The notes: generated by a model from the letters alone, not told the origin. A DNA stretch of 64,000 nucleotides from Amycolatopsis oliviviridis (GCF_014654365.1 NZ_BNAY01000003.1:434001-498000), one strand, 5' to 3'; positions 41,957-51,636 are shown, counted from the stretch's first letter. Numbers and translations are program-made.

Positions 41957-43665
41957 CTCTTCCCTCTCGACTCGATCGCCGTGTAGTCCTCCGGAAGCCG
42001 CACCAGTGTCCCGGGTTCTCCGTGATAGGTGACTTCGACGCCGTACAGTTCGCGCGCCGCCTCCACCGAGACGTAACCATCGACGACGTCGGCGAGCACG
42101 GCCTCCGGCGTCCGGTCGAACGGGTCGCCGTATCCGCCGCCACCGGGCAGGATCACGTCGACGACGTCGTCCGGCCGCAGATTCACCCGGCTCTTCGACG
42201 GCAGGCTCGCGCCATCGGAGAGCCCGAACCGGCCGACCGCGCCATCATGCCCCGAGTCCACACCGGACGCAGGACGGAGCACGCGATCCACGTTCCCGTT
42301 GACACTCCACGAAATCTCGCCACACGCCGCCATCGACGTCCGCTGGCCAAGGCCGCCGCGCCACCGTCCGGCGCCACCCGAGTCCGTGCGCAGCACGCGT
42401 TCACGCTGGACCAGTGGCGCCATCGTCTCGATGACCTCCGTCGGCGTGGACCGCAGCCCGCTCGGGAATCCCGTGGTGTTGAGTCCATCCTTTGTGGACC
42501 GTGCGCCGATTCCACCGGTCTGGAAGACGTTGAGCATGAACTCGCGGCCCTCGGCGTCGGTACCGCGCCAGATCGTCATCCACAACGCGTCCGCGCTGTG
42601 CGCCAAAGCGTTGCCGGGCAAGGCTTCGTGCAGCGCGGTGAGCAGGAGTGAGGGCAGGAAGTGCCCGATGAGGTGCCGTGACGCGACCGGTGCGGGTGGC
42701 GTGCAGTTGAGCACCGATCCCTCCGGCGCGGTGACGTGCACCGGCCGGAACGATCCCGCGTTGTGCGGCACCTCCGGCGAGATGGCCGCCTTGACCGCGA
42801 ACGAGGCGTACGCCCTGGTGTAATTCAGGACGACGTTGATCCCACGACGGCTCTGCGGCGACGAGCCGGCGAAGTCGAGGTGGATCTCCTCGCCGTCGAT
42901 GGTCACGGTGACCTTGAGGACGACCTCTTCGTCGTCGAACCCGTCGGTCACCAGTTCGCTGGTGTACGTGCCGTCCGGCAGTTTCGCCAGCGCGTCCCGC
43001 AGCGCGCGCTCGGACCGGTTCATGATCTCCGCGGCGACGTCGTCGAGGGTGTCAAGCTGGAATTCCTCCAACAGCCGCACCAGGCTGGCGGCACCGACCT
43101 CGTTCCCGGTGACCTGGGCGTACAGATCGCCGATGGTCTCTTCCGGGGTGCGGACGTTCGCGCGGATCAGCAGTTCGAGATCCGCGTTGACCTCACCCTC
43201 GCGGAGGAACTTCATGATCGGCAGGCGCAGGCCCTCCTCGAAGACCTCGGTCGCTTCCGCCGAGACCAGCCTTCCGCCGATGTCCGGGGCGTGGCAACAG
43301 GAAGCGAACCACGCGACCAGCCGTCCCCGCAGGAACACCGGTGTGGCCACGGTGATGTCGTTGATCTGCCCGGCCGTCTGCCATGGATCGTTGGTGAGCA
43401 GGACGTCGCCGGGTTCCAGGGCCCCGGGCGGATACGCGGCGGCGAAGTGGTGCATCCCGGTCGCCATCGCGTTGATGTGGCCGGGGGTCCCGCCGACGGA
43501 CTGGCCGATCATCTCGCCGCGCGAGTCGAACACCGCGCAGGCCAGATCGAGCGATTCCCGCACCACGGAGGAGAAAGCCGTGTTGACGAGCGCGTTCTGC
43601 TGTTCGGCCAGGATCGAGTGCAGCCGGTTTCCCAGTACTCCCACCAGGATCGGGTCCACGCTCAC
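41953..43665 (-). CDS. hyuB: HyuB-type hydantoinase/oxoprolinase subunit B
   Basis: A 570-residue subunit with the family start (PILVGVLGNRLHSILAEQQ), DSRGEMIGQSVGGTPGHINAM and GDVLLTNDPWQTAGQINDIT, and a C-terminal GGGYGDPFDRTPEAVLADV. It pairs with HyuA, encoded directly upstream with a GTGA overlap. HyuA-HyuB enzymes open hydantoin, oxoproline, acetone or acetophenone-like substrates with ATP; subunit type does not reveal which. The neighbouring ThDP enzyme and SDR make a hydantoin or ketone catabolic role plausible. Confidence 0.92.
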   Translation of the reverse strand: MSVDPILVGVLGNRLHSILAEQQNALVNTAFSSVVRESLDLACAVFDSRGEMIGQSVGGTPGHINAMATGMHHFAAAYPPGALEPGDVLLTNDPWQTAGQINDITVATPVFLRGRLVAWFASCCHAPDIGGRLVSAEATEVFEEGLRLPIMKFLREGEVNADLELLIRANVRTPEETIGDLYAQVTGNEVGAASLVRLLEEFQLDTLDDVAAEIMNRSERALRDALAKLPDGTYTSELVTDGFDDEEVVLKVTVTIDGEEIHLDFAGSSPQSRRGINVVLNYTRAYASFAVKAAISPEVPHNAGSFRPVHVTAPEGSVLNCTPPAPVASRHLIGHFLPSLLLTALHEALPGNALAHSADALWMTIWRGTDAEGREFMLNVFQTGGIGARSTKDGLNTTGFPSGLRSTPTEVIETMAPLVQRERVLRTDSGGAGRWRGGLGQRTSMAACGEISWSVNGNVDRVLRPASGVDSGHDGAVGRFGLSDGASLPSKSRVNLRPDDVVDVILPGGGGYGDPFDRTPEAVLADVVDGYVSVEAARELYGVEVTYHGEPGTLVRLPEDYTAIESRGKR

Positions 43666-45722
43666 ACCGTCACCACCAGACTGGCGTCTTCGCCGACCAC
43701 GCAGTGCGCACCCGGGGGAACGACCACAGTGGACTCCCGTTCCTCCACGATGGCCGGGCCCTCGACGCGATCACCCGGCTTGAGCCGGTACCGGTCGAAC
43801 ACGGCCGTGTCGACAAAACCACCTTCGGCGGGAAAGTACGCCGGGCGTGTCCCCTTGCGCGCGTCGCCGTCCGCCTCGGCGCCCGCGAGTTTCAGCGTGA
43901 CCTCCGGTGCGGGACCGCTGGACACGACTCGCCAGTTGAGCACCTCGATCCCGACGTCCGGCCCGGTCCGCCGGTACAGCGTCCGATAGGTCTCGGTGAA
44001 CGCGTCGATCAGCGACTCCGGCCACTTCCCCGTCTCGACCGGTACCCGGATTTCGTAGCCCTGACCCGAATAGCGCATCTCGGCGATCCTGCGATGCGTC
44101 ACCCGCGAACCGTCCACACCGGACTTATCCAGCAGTTCCCCGCCCTCGGCCTCCATCTCGGCGAACAGCGCGTCGACCTGGCCCCACGAAAGATCGAGGA
44201 CCGCGGAACGCGCCGAACGCACGAAATCGAAGGCCAGTGGCGCGGTGAGGAATCCCGCCGCGCTCAGCACCCCGGCCGCCGGAGGGGCGACCACTTCAGG
44301 GGCGCCGAGAGCGCGCGCCACGCCGACACCGTGCACCGGTCCGGCGCCGCCGAAGGTGAACATCGGCAGCTTCGCCGGTTCCTTGCCGCGTTCGACGGCG
44401 TGGACGCGGGCGGCGTTGGCCATGTCCTCGTTGACGCTGGTGTGGATGCCCCAAGCCGCCTCTTCGACGCTGACGCCGAGCGGAGCGGCGATCTTCGAAC
44501 GGATCGCCTCGCGTGCGCCCTCGGCGTCCAAAGTCATTCCACCGCCGAGGAAATACCCCGGATCCAGATAGCCGAGCACGAGGTCGGCGTCGGTCACGGT
44601 GGGTTCGGTGCCGCCTCGTCCGTAGCAGACCGGGCCGGGCTCGGACCCCGCCGAATCGGGGCCGACGGTGAGCAGGCCGAGCGCGTCGATGCGGGCGATC
44701 GAGCCGCCGCCGACACCGATCTCGATCATGTCGGTGACCGGGACCTTGACCGGCAGCCCGGATCCCGGCAGCAGCCGGTACTTCCGGTCCACCTCGAATT
44801 CGTGCGTCACCAGCGGCGCGCCGTCGGAGATCATGCACAGTTTCGCCGTCGTGCCACCCATGTCGAAGGCCAGCAGATCGTCGACGCCCGCCGCGGAACC
44901 GATCGCGGACGCGGCCAACGCGCCGCCCGCCGGACCGGATTCGAGGATGCGGATCGGGTAGCGCGCGGCCGTGTCGACGGTCGCGATGCCGCCGTTGGAC
45001 AGCATGATGTGCGGCGACGGCCGGACCCCGGCCTCGTGCAGGCGCCGTTCCAGATCGCGCAGATAGCGTTCGGTGAGGTCCTGGACGTAGACGTTGGCGA
45101 CCGTGGTGGAAGCGCGTTCGAACTCGCGGATCTCGGGGACGACCTCGCTGGACAGCGCGATCCGCAGCCTCGGCGCGACGTCTTGAAGCACCTCGGCGGC
45201 CCGTCGTTCGTGCGCGGAATTGGTGAAGGCGTGCAGGAAACAGATCGCCACGGCGTCGATCCCGCGGGCGTCGAGCTCGCGGCCAAGCCGCGCGACGTAT
45301 TCTTCGTCCAGTCCCGTGTGGACGGTCCCGTCGGCGAGGATCCGCTCGGGGACGTCGAAGCGCAGGTGGCGCGGGACCAGCGGCGTCGGCAGTTCGATGA
45401 GCAGGTCGTACAGCTCGTACCGATGTTCACGCCGCATCTCCAGCACGTCACGGAAACCGGCGGTCGCCAGCAGCGCGGTGCGCGCTCCCTTGCGTTCGAT
45501 GAGCGCGTTCGTGACCAGTGTCGTGCCGTGCACGAACTGCTCGACGTCGCCCGCGTCCAGCCCCGCTTCGGCGAGCGTCCTTTTCAAGCCTTCTTCGACG
45601 GCGCGGGCGGGTTCGTCGTGTGTCGTCAGCACTTTGCCGACGGCGACGACCCCGGTCTCGTCGAGCACGCAGAGATCGGTGAACGTGCCGCCGATGTCCA
45701 CGCCGACGCGGAGCGCGGTCAC
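43662..45722 (-). CDS. hyuA: HyuA-type hydantoinase/oxoprolinase subunit A
   Basis: A 686-residue ATP-dependent subunit. The N-terminal actin-like ATPase motif is VGVDIGGTFTDLCVLDETG, followed by TLVTNALIERKGA (the usual THG.T...NA stretch), a central LLAFDMGGTTAKLCMI and GVGGGSIARID, and the hydantoinase C-terminal domain (about 500-680). It starts with GTG overlapping the stop of the ThDP gene. Together with HyuB it forms the core enzyme of the operon. Confidence 0.93.
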   Translation of the reverse strand: MTALRVGVDIGGTFTDLCVLDETGVVAVGKVLTTHDEPARAVEEGLKRTLAEAGLDAGDVEQFVHGTTLVTNALIERKGARTALLATAGFRDVLEMRREHRYELYDLLIELPTPLVPRHLRFDVPERILADGTVHTGLDEEYVARLGRELDARGIDAVAICFLHAFTNSAHERRAAEVLQDVAPRLRIALSSEVVPEIREFERASTTVANVYVQDLTERYLRDLERRLHEAGVRPSPHIMLSNGGIATVDTAARYPIRILESGPAGGALAASAIGSAAGVDDLLAFDMGGTTAKLCMISDGAPLVTHEFEVDRKYRLLPGSGLPVKVPVTDMIEIGVGGGSIARIDALGLLTVGPDSAGSEPGPVCYGRGGTEPTVTDADLVLGYLDPGYFLGGGMTLDAEGAREAIRSKIAAPLGVSVEEAAWGIHTSVNEDMANAARVHAVERGKEPAKLPMFTFGGAGPVHGVGVARALGAPEVVAPPAAGVLSAAGFLTAPLAFDFVRSARSAVLDLSWGQVDALFAEMEAEGGELLDKSGVDGSRVTHRRIAEMRYSGQGYEIRVPVETGKWPESLIDAFTETYRTLYRRTGPDVGIEVLNWRVVSSGPAPEVTLKLAGAEADGDARKGTRPAYFPAEGGFVDTAVFDRYRLKPGDRVEGPAIVEERESTVVVPPGAHCVVGEDASLVVTV

Positions 45723-47350
45723 GAAGAACCCTTGCGGTACCAGCGCGGCGAGGTGTTCAGCGGCGGCGCCATCTTCGCGCGGACGACCAGGATGTTCGGC
45801 TCGTCGGACTCGACGAACTCGCCGAGCAGCCGCCGGAACGCGCGCCCGAAGCCGGAGACGCGATCCGCGTGCACGCCGAAAGACCTGGCCAGGCCGACGA
45901 AATCGGGGCTGTCCCAGTCGACGCCCCGGCGTGGCAGCCCGGCCCGGTCCTGGTCGTAGCGCAGCATCCCGTAACCGCCGTCGTCGACGACGATCGTCGT
46001 GACCGGCAGCTGTTCCTGCGCCAGCGTGTGGAGATCACCGCAGCCGAACAGGAAACCACCGTCACCGGTGACACAGATCGCGCGGCCGGCGCCCGCGGCG
46101 GCCGCGCCGAGCGCGGCCGGGAACCCGTAGCCGAGCGTTCCCCAGCCCATCGGATAGGCGAGCTTGCGCGGGGCGCGGACCCGGTGGAACCCGCCGATCC
46201 AGTACCCGGCCACGCACATGTCCGCGACCACGACGGCGTCGGGCGGCAACACTTCGTCCAAAGTGGACAGAAGATCGGCGGCCTGCGGCTCCTCTTCCCT
46301 GATCCGCCGCCGGACCCGGGCGGAGACCTTGGCGAGCCTGCCGACGAGGGCCGCTATCCCGGCCCGTTCCTCGACTTTCAGCGCCTCGGTGAGCACTTTG
46401 GCGTCCCCGACCAGCGTGATGTCCGGCTGGTAGTTCTTGGCCGCGTCGTCCGGGTCGACGTTGATCGCGATGAGCTTCTTCGGCTGCGGCATCAGCCAGT
46501 TCTGCGTCATCAGGCCGTCGAAGTCGGTGCCGATGGCGAGGACGACGTCGGCCTCGTCCCACAGCGCGCCGACCTCGGGCGCGTGCACCGGGTTCGGGGC
46601 GAGACAGGGGTGGTCGACCGACAGGAGCCCGCGCGCGCCGAAGGTGGTGAGCACCGGGGCGGCCAGCCGTTCGGCGAGTTTCCCGATCGCCTCGCCCGCC
46701 TCGGCGCGCAGCGCTCCGCCTCCCGCCCAGATCAGCGGCTTGTCGGCGGCCGCCAGCAGCGCCTCGGCCTCGGTGAGATCCGGGATCTCGGACGGCCGGG
46801 CGTGCGACCTCGGCGGACGGCGGGCGGGCGTCCGCTCCGACAGGAAGTCGGTGGGGATGCCGAGGTAGACGGGGCCGCTCTGCGGCTGGAGCGCGAGCCG
46901 GGCGGCGCGGTGGAGGGTGGCGGCGACCTGGTCTGCGCTCGGGACGGTGAACCCGGCCTTGGTGACCGGCGCGAACATCGCCTGCTGGTCCGACGTCTCG
47001 TGCAGTACGCCGCGGACCACGCCGGGCCGCCGCAGCGTGGACGGGATGTCGGTCGCGATGATCAGCACGGGCGCGGCCGAAGCCATGGCCTCGCCGACGG
47101 CGGCGAGCGTGTTCGCCGCGCCGGGTCCCGTGGTCACGAGCGCGACGCCGAGCTTCCCCGTCGCGCGGGCGTACCCGTCGGCCGCGTATCCGGCCGTCTG
47201 CTCGTGCCGGACCCCGACGAGCCGGATGTCCGTATCGGCCAGCGCCTCCCATAACGGCAGGTTGTGCACCCCGGGGAGACCGAAGACGACTTCGGTCCCC
47301 AGAGCGGTCAGCGCGTCGGCCAGATGCTGGGCTCCGGTGGGTGAAGGCAC
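45719..47350 (-). CDS. ThDP-dependent enzyme, acetolactate-synthase/decarboxylase type
   Basis: A 543-residue enzyme with three domains: the PYR domain holds the cofactor-activating Glu in RHEQTAGYAADGYARATG; a central domain with GGGALRAEAGEAIGKLAERL; and the PP domain with the ThDP motif GDGGFLFGCGDLHTL and VVDDGGYGMLRYD. It lies first in the run ThDP-HyuA-HyuB-SDR-GntR. Position and length fit a 2-oxoacid decarboxylase or a carboligase rather than anabolic acetolactate synthase, which would have a partner regulatory subunit. A palindrome 11 bp upstream is the probable operator. Confidence 0.9.
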   Translation of the reverse strand: MPSPTGAQHLADALTALGTEVVFGLPGVHNLPLWEALADTDIRLVGVRHEQTAGYAADGYARATGKLGVALVTTGPGAANTLAAVGEAMASAAPVLIIATDIPSTLRRPGVVRGVLHETSDQQAMFAPVTKAGFTVPSADQVAATLHRAARLALQPQSGPVYLGIPTDFLSERTPARRPPRSHARPSEIPDLTEAEALLAAADKPLIWAGGGALRAEAGEAIGKLAERLAAPVLTTFGARGLLSVDHPCLAPNPVHAPEVGALWDEADVVLAIGTDFDGLMTQNWLMPQPKKLIAINVDPDDAAKNYQPDITLVGDAKVLTEALKVEERAGIAALVGRLAKVSARVRRRIREEEPQAADLLSTLDEVLPPDAVVVADMCVAGYWIGGFHRVRAPRKLAYPMGWGTLGYGFPAALGAAAAGAGRAICVTGDGGFLFGCGDLHTLAQEQLPVTTIVVDDGGYGMLRYDQDRAGLPRRGVDWDSPDFVGLARSFGVHADRVSGFGRAFRRLLGEFVESDEPNILVVRAKMAPPLNTSPRWYRKGSS

Positions 47351-47361
47351 CTCGCCGATAG

Positions 47362-47386
47362 TGCCAGATCGTTCAACGATCCAGCA
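47362..47386. promoter_or_regulatory. Likely GntR/FCD operator upstream of the ThDP-hyuAB operon
   Basis: The inner 15 bases GATCGTT-C-AACGATC are a perfect inverted repeat, extending to a 25-base repeat with 10 of 12 matching positions per arm. It lies in the 39-bp gap between the PNPOx-like gene stop and the ThDP gene start. The FCD regulator encoded at the operon end is the natural candidate to bind it. Confidence 0.6.
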
Positions 47387-47389
47387 ACG

Positions 47390-48016
47390 TCAGTAGAGCC
47401 CCGATGCGTACCGGCCCGGCTCGTAGTACGCCTCAAGGTCGGCCATGCTCTCCTCCGGGCGCTCGAAGGTCTTCGCGATCGCCGCGCGCGACGGTATCGC
47501 GTCGGGCCTCCAGCTCTCGGGCGACCAGAGCTTCGACCGCATGAACGCCTTCTGGCAGTGGTGGAAGATCTCGTCGATGTCGACCACCAGCGCGAGCTCC
47601 GGCCTGCTGCCCTTCACGATCATGTCGTCGAAGAACGGTGCCTCCCGCACGAGCCGCGCGCGGCCGTTGATCCGCAGCGTGTCGCCGCGGCCCGGGATCA
47701 GGTAGATCAGCCCGACGTGCGGATTCGACAGGACGTTGTGGAAGCCGTCGGCGCGCCGGTTGCCGGGACGCTCCGGGATCGCGATCCGCGTGTCGTCCAG
47801 CACCAGCGTGAACCCGGCCGGATCGCCCTTCGGCGAGACGTCGCAGGTGCCGTCCGCCGCCGACGTCGCGATCAGCACGAACGGCGACTCCGCGAGCCAC
47901 CGCCGGTCCAGCTCGTGCAGCTTCGGCCGCGCCTTGTTCGCCGTGCGCTCCAGCGGTGGCGGCAGGATCTCGCGCAGCTCGGCGACGGTGGTGACCTCGA
48001 CGAAATCGTCAGACAA
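47390..48016 (-). CDS. PNPOx-like flavin/F420-binding split-barrel protein
   Basis: A 208-residue split beta-barrel protein: PFVLIATSAADGTCDVSPKGD, then VGLIYLIPGRGDTLRINGRA, the pattern of the MSMEG_1061 type FMN-binding group in actinobacteria. It probably binds FMN or F420 and reduces a small molecule. The TTG start has GAGGGAG upstream and overlaps the stop of the FAD oxidase gene, so both are in one transcript. Confidence 0.88.
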   Translation of the reverse strand: MSDDFVEVTTVAELREILPPPLERTANKARPKLHELDRRWLAESPFVLIATSAADGTCDVSPKGDPAGFTLVLDDTRIAIPERPGNRRADGFHNVLSNPHVGLIYLIPGRGDTLRINGRARLVREAPFFDDMIVKGSRPELALVVDIDEIFHHCQKAFMRSKLWSPESWRPDAIPSRAAIAKTFERPEESMADLEAYYEPGRYASGLY

Positions 48017-49166
48017 TGTTGTGCTCCCTCGTCACGGCCCGGTCGCCGTCGAAGCGGCGGACGTCGAGCCCGGTGATGTCGATGGCCGGGACCCGCCCCA
48101 GGTAGAGGTCCCGTACGAGCTCCCCCACGGCCGGCCCCATCTGGAACCCGTGTCCCGAGAATCCGGTCGCGTAGAAGAACCTCGACAGATGGACGCTCTC
48201 CCCCACGATCTGATTGCGATCCGGCGTGACCTCGTATAGCCCGGCCCACCCGCCGCGGATCCCCGCGTCGAGCACGGCGGGCACCCGCCGCGCGGCGATC
48301 TCGGCGAGCTTCGGCAGCCAGTCGCCCGGCTGGTACCGGGTGTCGAAGCCCGGGTCGCCGTCACCGTCGCAGAAGGACATCGCCAGGCCGAGACCCTCGC
48401 GGTGGAAGTAGAACGCCGACGGCATCTCGATGGTCAGCGGCACCGACGCGGGCAGGTCCGCGACCGGGCCGGTGAACACGACCTGCCGCCGGAACGGCCG
48501 CACCGGGAGGTCGACACCGGCGAGCTCGCCGATCCGCCCCGACCACGCGCCCGCCGCGCAGACCACGGCGTTCGTCCGCACGAAACCGTCGCTGGTCCGC
48601 ACGCCCGTGATCTCGTCGCCGTCACGTTCGATGCCGACGACCTCGACGCCGGTCTTCAGCACCGCGCCGTGCCCGCGGGCGGCCCGCGCGTAGCCCTGGA
48701 CCGCCGAATCCGGGGTGGCCTTGGCGTCGTCCGGCGACCACAGCGCCGCGACCACGCCTTCGCTGTCGACCAGTGGGGAGAACCGCCGCGCTTCGGCGGG
48801 CTCGACGAGCCGGCTGCGGACGCCGTAGGAGTTCTGCAACGCGGCGCAGCGTTCGAATTCGGGCAGATCCGCGGGGTCGGTGACCAGATACAGGTAGCCG
48901 TCGCGGCGGAAGTCGATCTCGGTCCCGTACGTCTGTGAGAAGGAGGCGTACTCGGCCAGCCCGCGCAGCCCGATCTCGATGTTGACGTTCGTGGTGAACG
49001 ACGACCGGATCCCGCCCGCCGCCTTCGCCGTCGAGCCCCCGCCCAGGCTGTCGCGTTCGAGCAGCAGCACCGAGACGCCTGCCGCGGCGAGCCGGTACGC
49101 GCAGCTGACCCCGATGATGCCGCCGCCGATCACGACGACGTCGGTGCGTTCAGGAAGTGGCTCCAT
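48009..49166 (-). CDS. FAD-dependent amine/amino-acid oxidase (DAO family)
   Basis: A 385-residue DAO-family oxidase: DVVVIGGGIIGVSCAYRLAA for FAD, LLLERDSLGGGSTAKAAGGI, the central antiparallel sheet, and a C-terminal GGWAGLYEVTPDRNQIVGES followed by YATGFSGHGFQMGPAVGELV, typical of sarcosine and dimethylglycine oxidases. Sarcosine arises from N-methylhydantoin breakdown, which fits the nearby hydantoinase-type genes; this is inference. It overlaps the GST-like gene by 17 bases. Confidence 0.92.
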   Translation of the reverse strand: MEPLPERTDVVVIGGGIIGVSCAYRLAAAGVSVLLLERDSLGGGSTAKAAGGIRSSFTTNVNIEIGLRGLAEYASFSQTYGTEIDFRRDGYLYLVTDPADLPEFERCAALQNSYGVRSRLVEPAEARRFSPLVDSEGVVAALWSPDDAKATPDSAVQGYARAARGHGAVLKTGVEVVGIERDGDEITGVRTSDGFVRTNAVVCAAGAWSGRIGELAGVDLPVRPFRRQVVFTGPVADLPASVPLTIEMPSAFYFHREGLGLAMSFCDGDGDPGFDTRYQPGDWLPKLAEIAARRVPAVLDAGIRGGWAGLYEVTPDRNQIVGESVHLSRFFYATGFSGHGFQMGPAVGELVRDLYLGRVPAIDITGLDVRRFDGDRAVTREHNIV

Positions 49167-50163
49167 CCGTGTTCCCGATCCGTTCGTCCTCGGGCGGCGG
49201 TCCCGGCGGCGTGCCGTCGCCGAACGGGCGCCCGCCCAGCTGCTCCCGGTGATGCGGCGTCGTCCAGCCGGACAGGTCCGGTCCCAAGGGGACGATCCGC
49301 GTCGGGTTCACCTGCGCGTGCACCTCGTGGTAATGCCGCTTGATGTGGTCGAAGTCGACGGTGTCGCCGAACCCCGGAGTTTGGAAGAGGTCACGGGCGT
49401 AGGCCCACAGCACCGGCTGCTCGGTCAGTTTGTTCCGGTTGCACTTGAAGTGTCCGTGGTAGACGGAATCGAAGCGGACAAGCGTGGTGAACAACCGGAT
49501 GTCCGCTTCGGTGATCGTGTCGCCGACGAGGTAGCGCTGCCTTTCGAGCCGGTCGGAAAGCGCGTCCAGCATGGCGAAAAGCCGGTGGAACGCGTCGTCG
49601 TACGCTCCCTGTTTGGTCGCGAACCCGGCCTGGTAGACGGCGGCGTTCACGTCGGCGAAGACACCGGCGTTGACGTCGTCGATCTCGCCGCGCAGCCGCT
49701 CGGGGTAGAGGTCGGGCGCGCCGGACCGGTGGAGGCTGGTCCATTCGGTGGAAAAATCGAGCGTGATCCGCGGATAGTCGTTGCTCACCAGCCATCCGCT
49801 CGGAATGTCCACAATGGCCGGAACGCTGATCCCGCCCATGTAGTGCGGATCGGCCGCGTGATAGGCCTCGGCCAGGTATTTGATGCCCAGTACCGGGTCC
49901 CGGTCACCGGGATCGAGGGTGAAGCGCCAGCTCTTGTCGTCCTGGATCGGGTCGGCCACGGCCACGCTCAGCGCGGACTCGAGCCCGAGCAGCCGCCGGA
50001 CGATCAGCCCCCGGCTCGCCCAGGGACAGGCCCGGCTGACCACCAGCCGGTACCTCCCCGCCTCCACCGGCCAGCCGTCACGGCCGTCGGCGGTGATACG
50101 CGCGTCGAAATGGTTGGCGGACCGACGGAACTCTCCGGTCCGCGGATCGGTCGGGATCGTCAT
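49150..50163 (-). CDS. Glutathionyl-hydroquinone reductase-like (ECM4/YqjG) protein
   Basis: A 337-residue protein of the omega/xi-class GST family. The thioredoxin-like half has the active-site cysteine in VVSRACPWASRG near residue 46, the helical half contains YLVGDTITEADIRLFTTLVR and the family hallmark FDSVYHGHFKCN, then FQTPGFGDTVDFDHIKRHYH. In other bacteria it removes glutathione from hydroquinone conjugates; actinomycetes use mycothiol, so the thiol here is unknown. It appears to be the first gene of the minus-strand block. Confidence 0.92.
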   Translation of the reverse strand: MTIPTDPRTGEFRRSANHFDARITADGRDGWPVEAGRYRLVVSRACPWASRGLIVRRLLGLESALSVAVADPIQDDKSWRFTLDPGDRDPVLGIKYLAEAYHAADPHYMGGISVPAIVDIPSGWLVSNDYPRITLDFSTEWTSLHRSGAPDLYPERLRGEIDDVNAGVFADVNAAVYQAGFATKQGAYDDAFHRLFAMLDALSDRLERQRYLVGDTITEADIRLFTTLVRFDSVYHGHFKCNRNKLTEQPVLWAYARDLFQTPGFGDTVDFDHIKRHYHEVHAQVNPTRIVPLGPDLSGWTTPHHREQLGGRPFGDGTPPGPPPEDERIGNTDGATS

Positions 50164-50259
50164 GTGAGCCACCCTAAAGCGTGAGAAGGTGGTTTCGGTG
50201 TGCGTAGACTCTGGCACCCGGCGTGCTCGCACGCCGCCGCGCGGAAGGTGGTCCCGACG

Positions 50260-51636
50260 ATGCCGTTCATGCCCGTGACCGATTCGATGTTCCTTCTCGT
50301 GGAAACGCGCGAACATCCGATGCACGTCGGCGGTCTGCAGTTGTTCAAGAAGCCCGAGGACGCCGGGCCGGACTACCTGCGGGACCTTCGCCGGAAACTG
50401 CTCGATTCCGACAACATGCGCGACGTGTTCCGCCGTCGTCCCGCCCGGCCGGTCAACACCGCGGGCCACGTCGCCTGGGCGACGGACAACGACCTCGAAC
50501 TCGATTACCACTTCCGCCATTCGGCGCTGCCCCAGCCGGGCCGGATCCGCGAGCTGCTGGAACTGACCGGGCGCTGGCACAGCACCCTGCTCGACAGGCA
50601 CCGCCCGCTGTGGGAGATCCACCTGGTGGAGGGTCTGCAGGACGGCCGGTTCGCGATCTACAGCAAGATCCACCACGCCCTGATGGACGGCGTCTCGGCG
50701 CTGCGTCATCTGCAGGGCACGCTGTCGGACGACCCTGCCGACCTCGACTGCCCGCCGCCGTGGGGCCGGCGGCCCAGGCCGGACGGCGGCCGCAACGGCA
50801 AGGCGTCGCCCTCGGTCCTCAGCACCTTCGGCAAGACGGTCAACCAGCTGGCAGGCATCGCGCCCGCCGCGATGAAGGTGGCGCGGGAGGCGTTCCAGGA
50901 ACACACGCTCACGCTGCCGGCGCAAGCGCCGAAGACGATGCTGAACGTGCCGATCGGCGGGGCCCGCCGGTTCGCCGCGCAGTCCTGGTCGCTGGACCGG
51001 GTGCGCAAGGTGGCGACCGCCGCCGGGGTGTCGCGCAACGACGTCGTCCTCGCGATGTGCTCGGGCGCGCTGCGGGACTACCTGATCGAACAGAACTCGC
51101 TCCCCGACACGCCGCTGACCGCGATGGTCCCGGTTTCCCTGCGGCGCAAGGACAGCGGGGACGCGGCGGGCAACAACATCGGCGCGCTGCTGTGCAACCT
51201 CGCCACCCACCTGACCGACCCGGCCGCCCGGCTCGCGACGATCAACGCGTCCATGCGGAACGGCAAGAAGCTGTTCTCGGAACTGACCCCGCTGCAGACG
51301 CTGCTGCTGTCCGGGATCAACGTCGCCCAGCTCGGCGTGTCCCCGATCCCGGGCTTCGTGAACAACACGAAACCGCCGTTCAACCTGGTGATCTCCAATG
51401 TGCCGGGGCCGCGCAAGCAGATGTACTGGAACGGCGCGTCGCTCGACGGCATCTACCCGGCGTCCGTGCTGCTCGACGGGCAGGCGCTGAACATCACGCT
51501 GACCAGCAACGGGGACAACCTGGACTTCGGCGTCACCGGCTGCCGCCGGAGCGTCCCGCACCTGCAGCGCATCCTGACCCACCTGGACACCGCGCTCGCC
51601 GAGCTGGAACACGCGGTATCGATTGGGCGCGGCTGA
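50260..51636 (+). CDS. Wax ester synthase/diacylglycerol acyltransferase (WS/DGAT)
   Basis: A 458-residue bifunctional acyltransferase of the actinomycete type. The active-site motif HHALMDG lies in SKIHHALMDGVSALRHL near residue 130, with the family start PFMPVTDSMFLLVETREHPM and the late motif PPFNLVISNVPGPRKQMYWNGA. It transfers acyl-CoA to a long-chain alcohol or diacylglycerol to make storage lipid. The ATG at 50260 has GGAAGGTGG upstream; a GTG 20 codons earlier is less likely. Confidence 0.94.
   Translation: MPFMPVTDSMFLLVETREHPMHVGGLQLFKKPEDAGPDYLRDLRRKLLDSDNMRDVFRRRPARPVNTAGHVAWATDNDLELDYHFRHSALPQPGRIRELLELTGRWHSTLLDRHRPLWEIHLVEGLQDGRFAIYSKIHHALMDGVSALRHLQGTLSDDPADLDCPPPWGRRPRPDGGRNGKASPSVLSTFGKTVNQLAGIAPAAMKVAREAFQEHTLTLPAQAPKTMLNVPIGGARRFAAQSWSLDRVRKVATAAGVSRNDVVLAMCSGALRDYLIEQNSLPDTPLTAMVPVSLRRKDSGDAAGNNIGALLCNLATHLTDPAARLATINASMRNGKKLFSELTPLQTLLLSGINVAQLGVSPIPGFVNNTKPPFNLVISNVPGPRKQMYWNGASLDGIYPASVLLDGQALNITLTSNGDNLDFGVTGCRRSVPHLQRILTHLDTALAELEHAVSIGRG

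Noticed and set aside
43704..45959. Plus-strand open frame of about 751 codons opposite hyuA
   Set aside because: Antisense shadow of hyuA; no ribosome-binding site and no recognisable domain.
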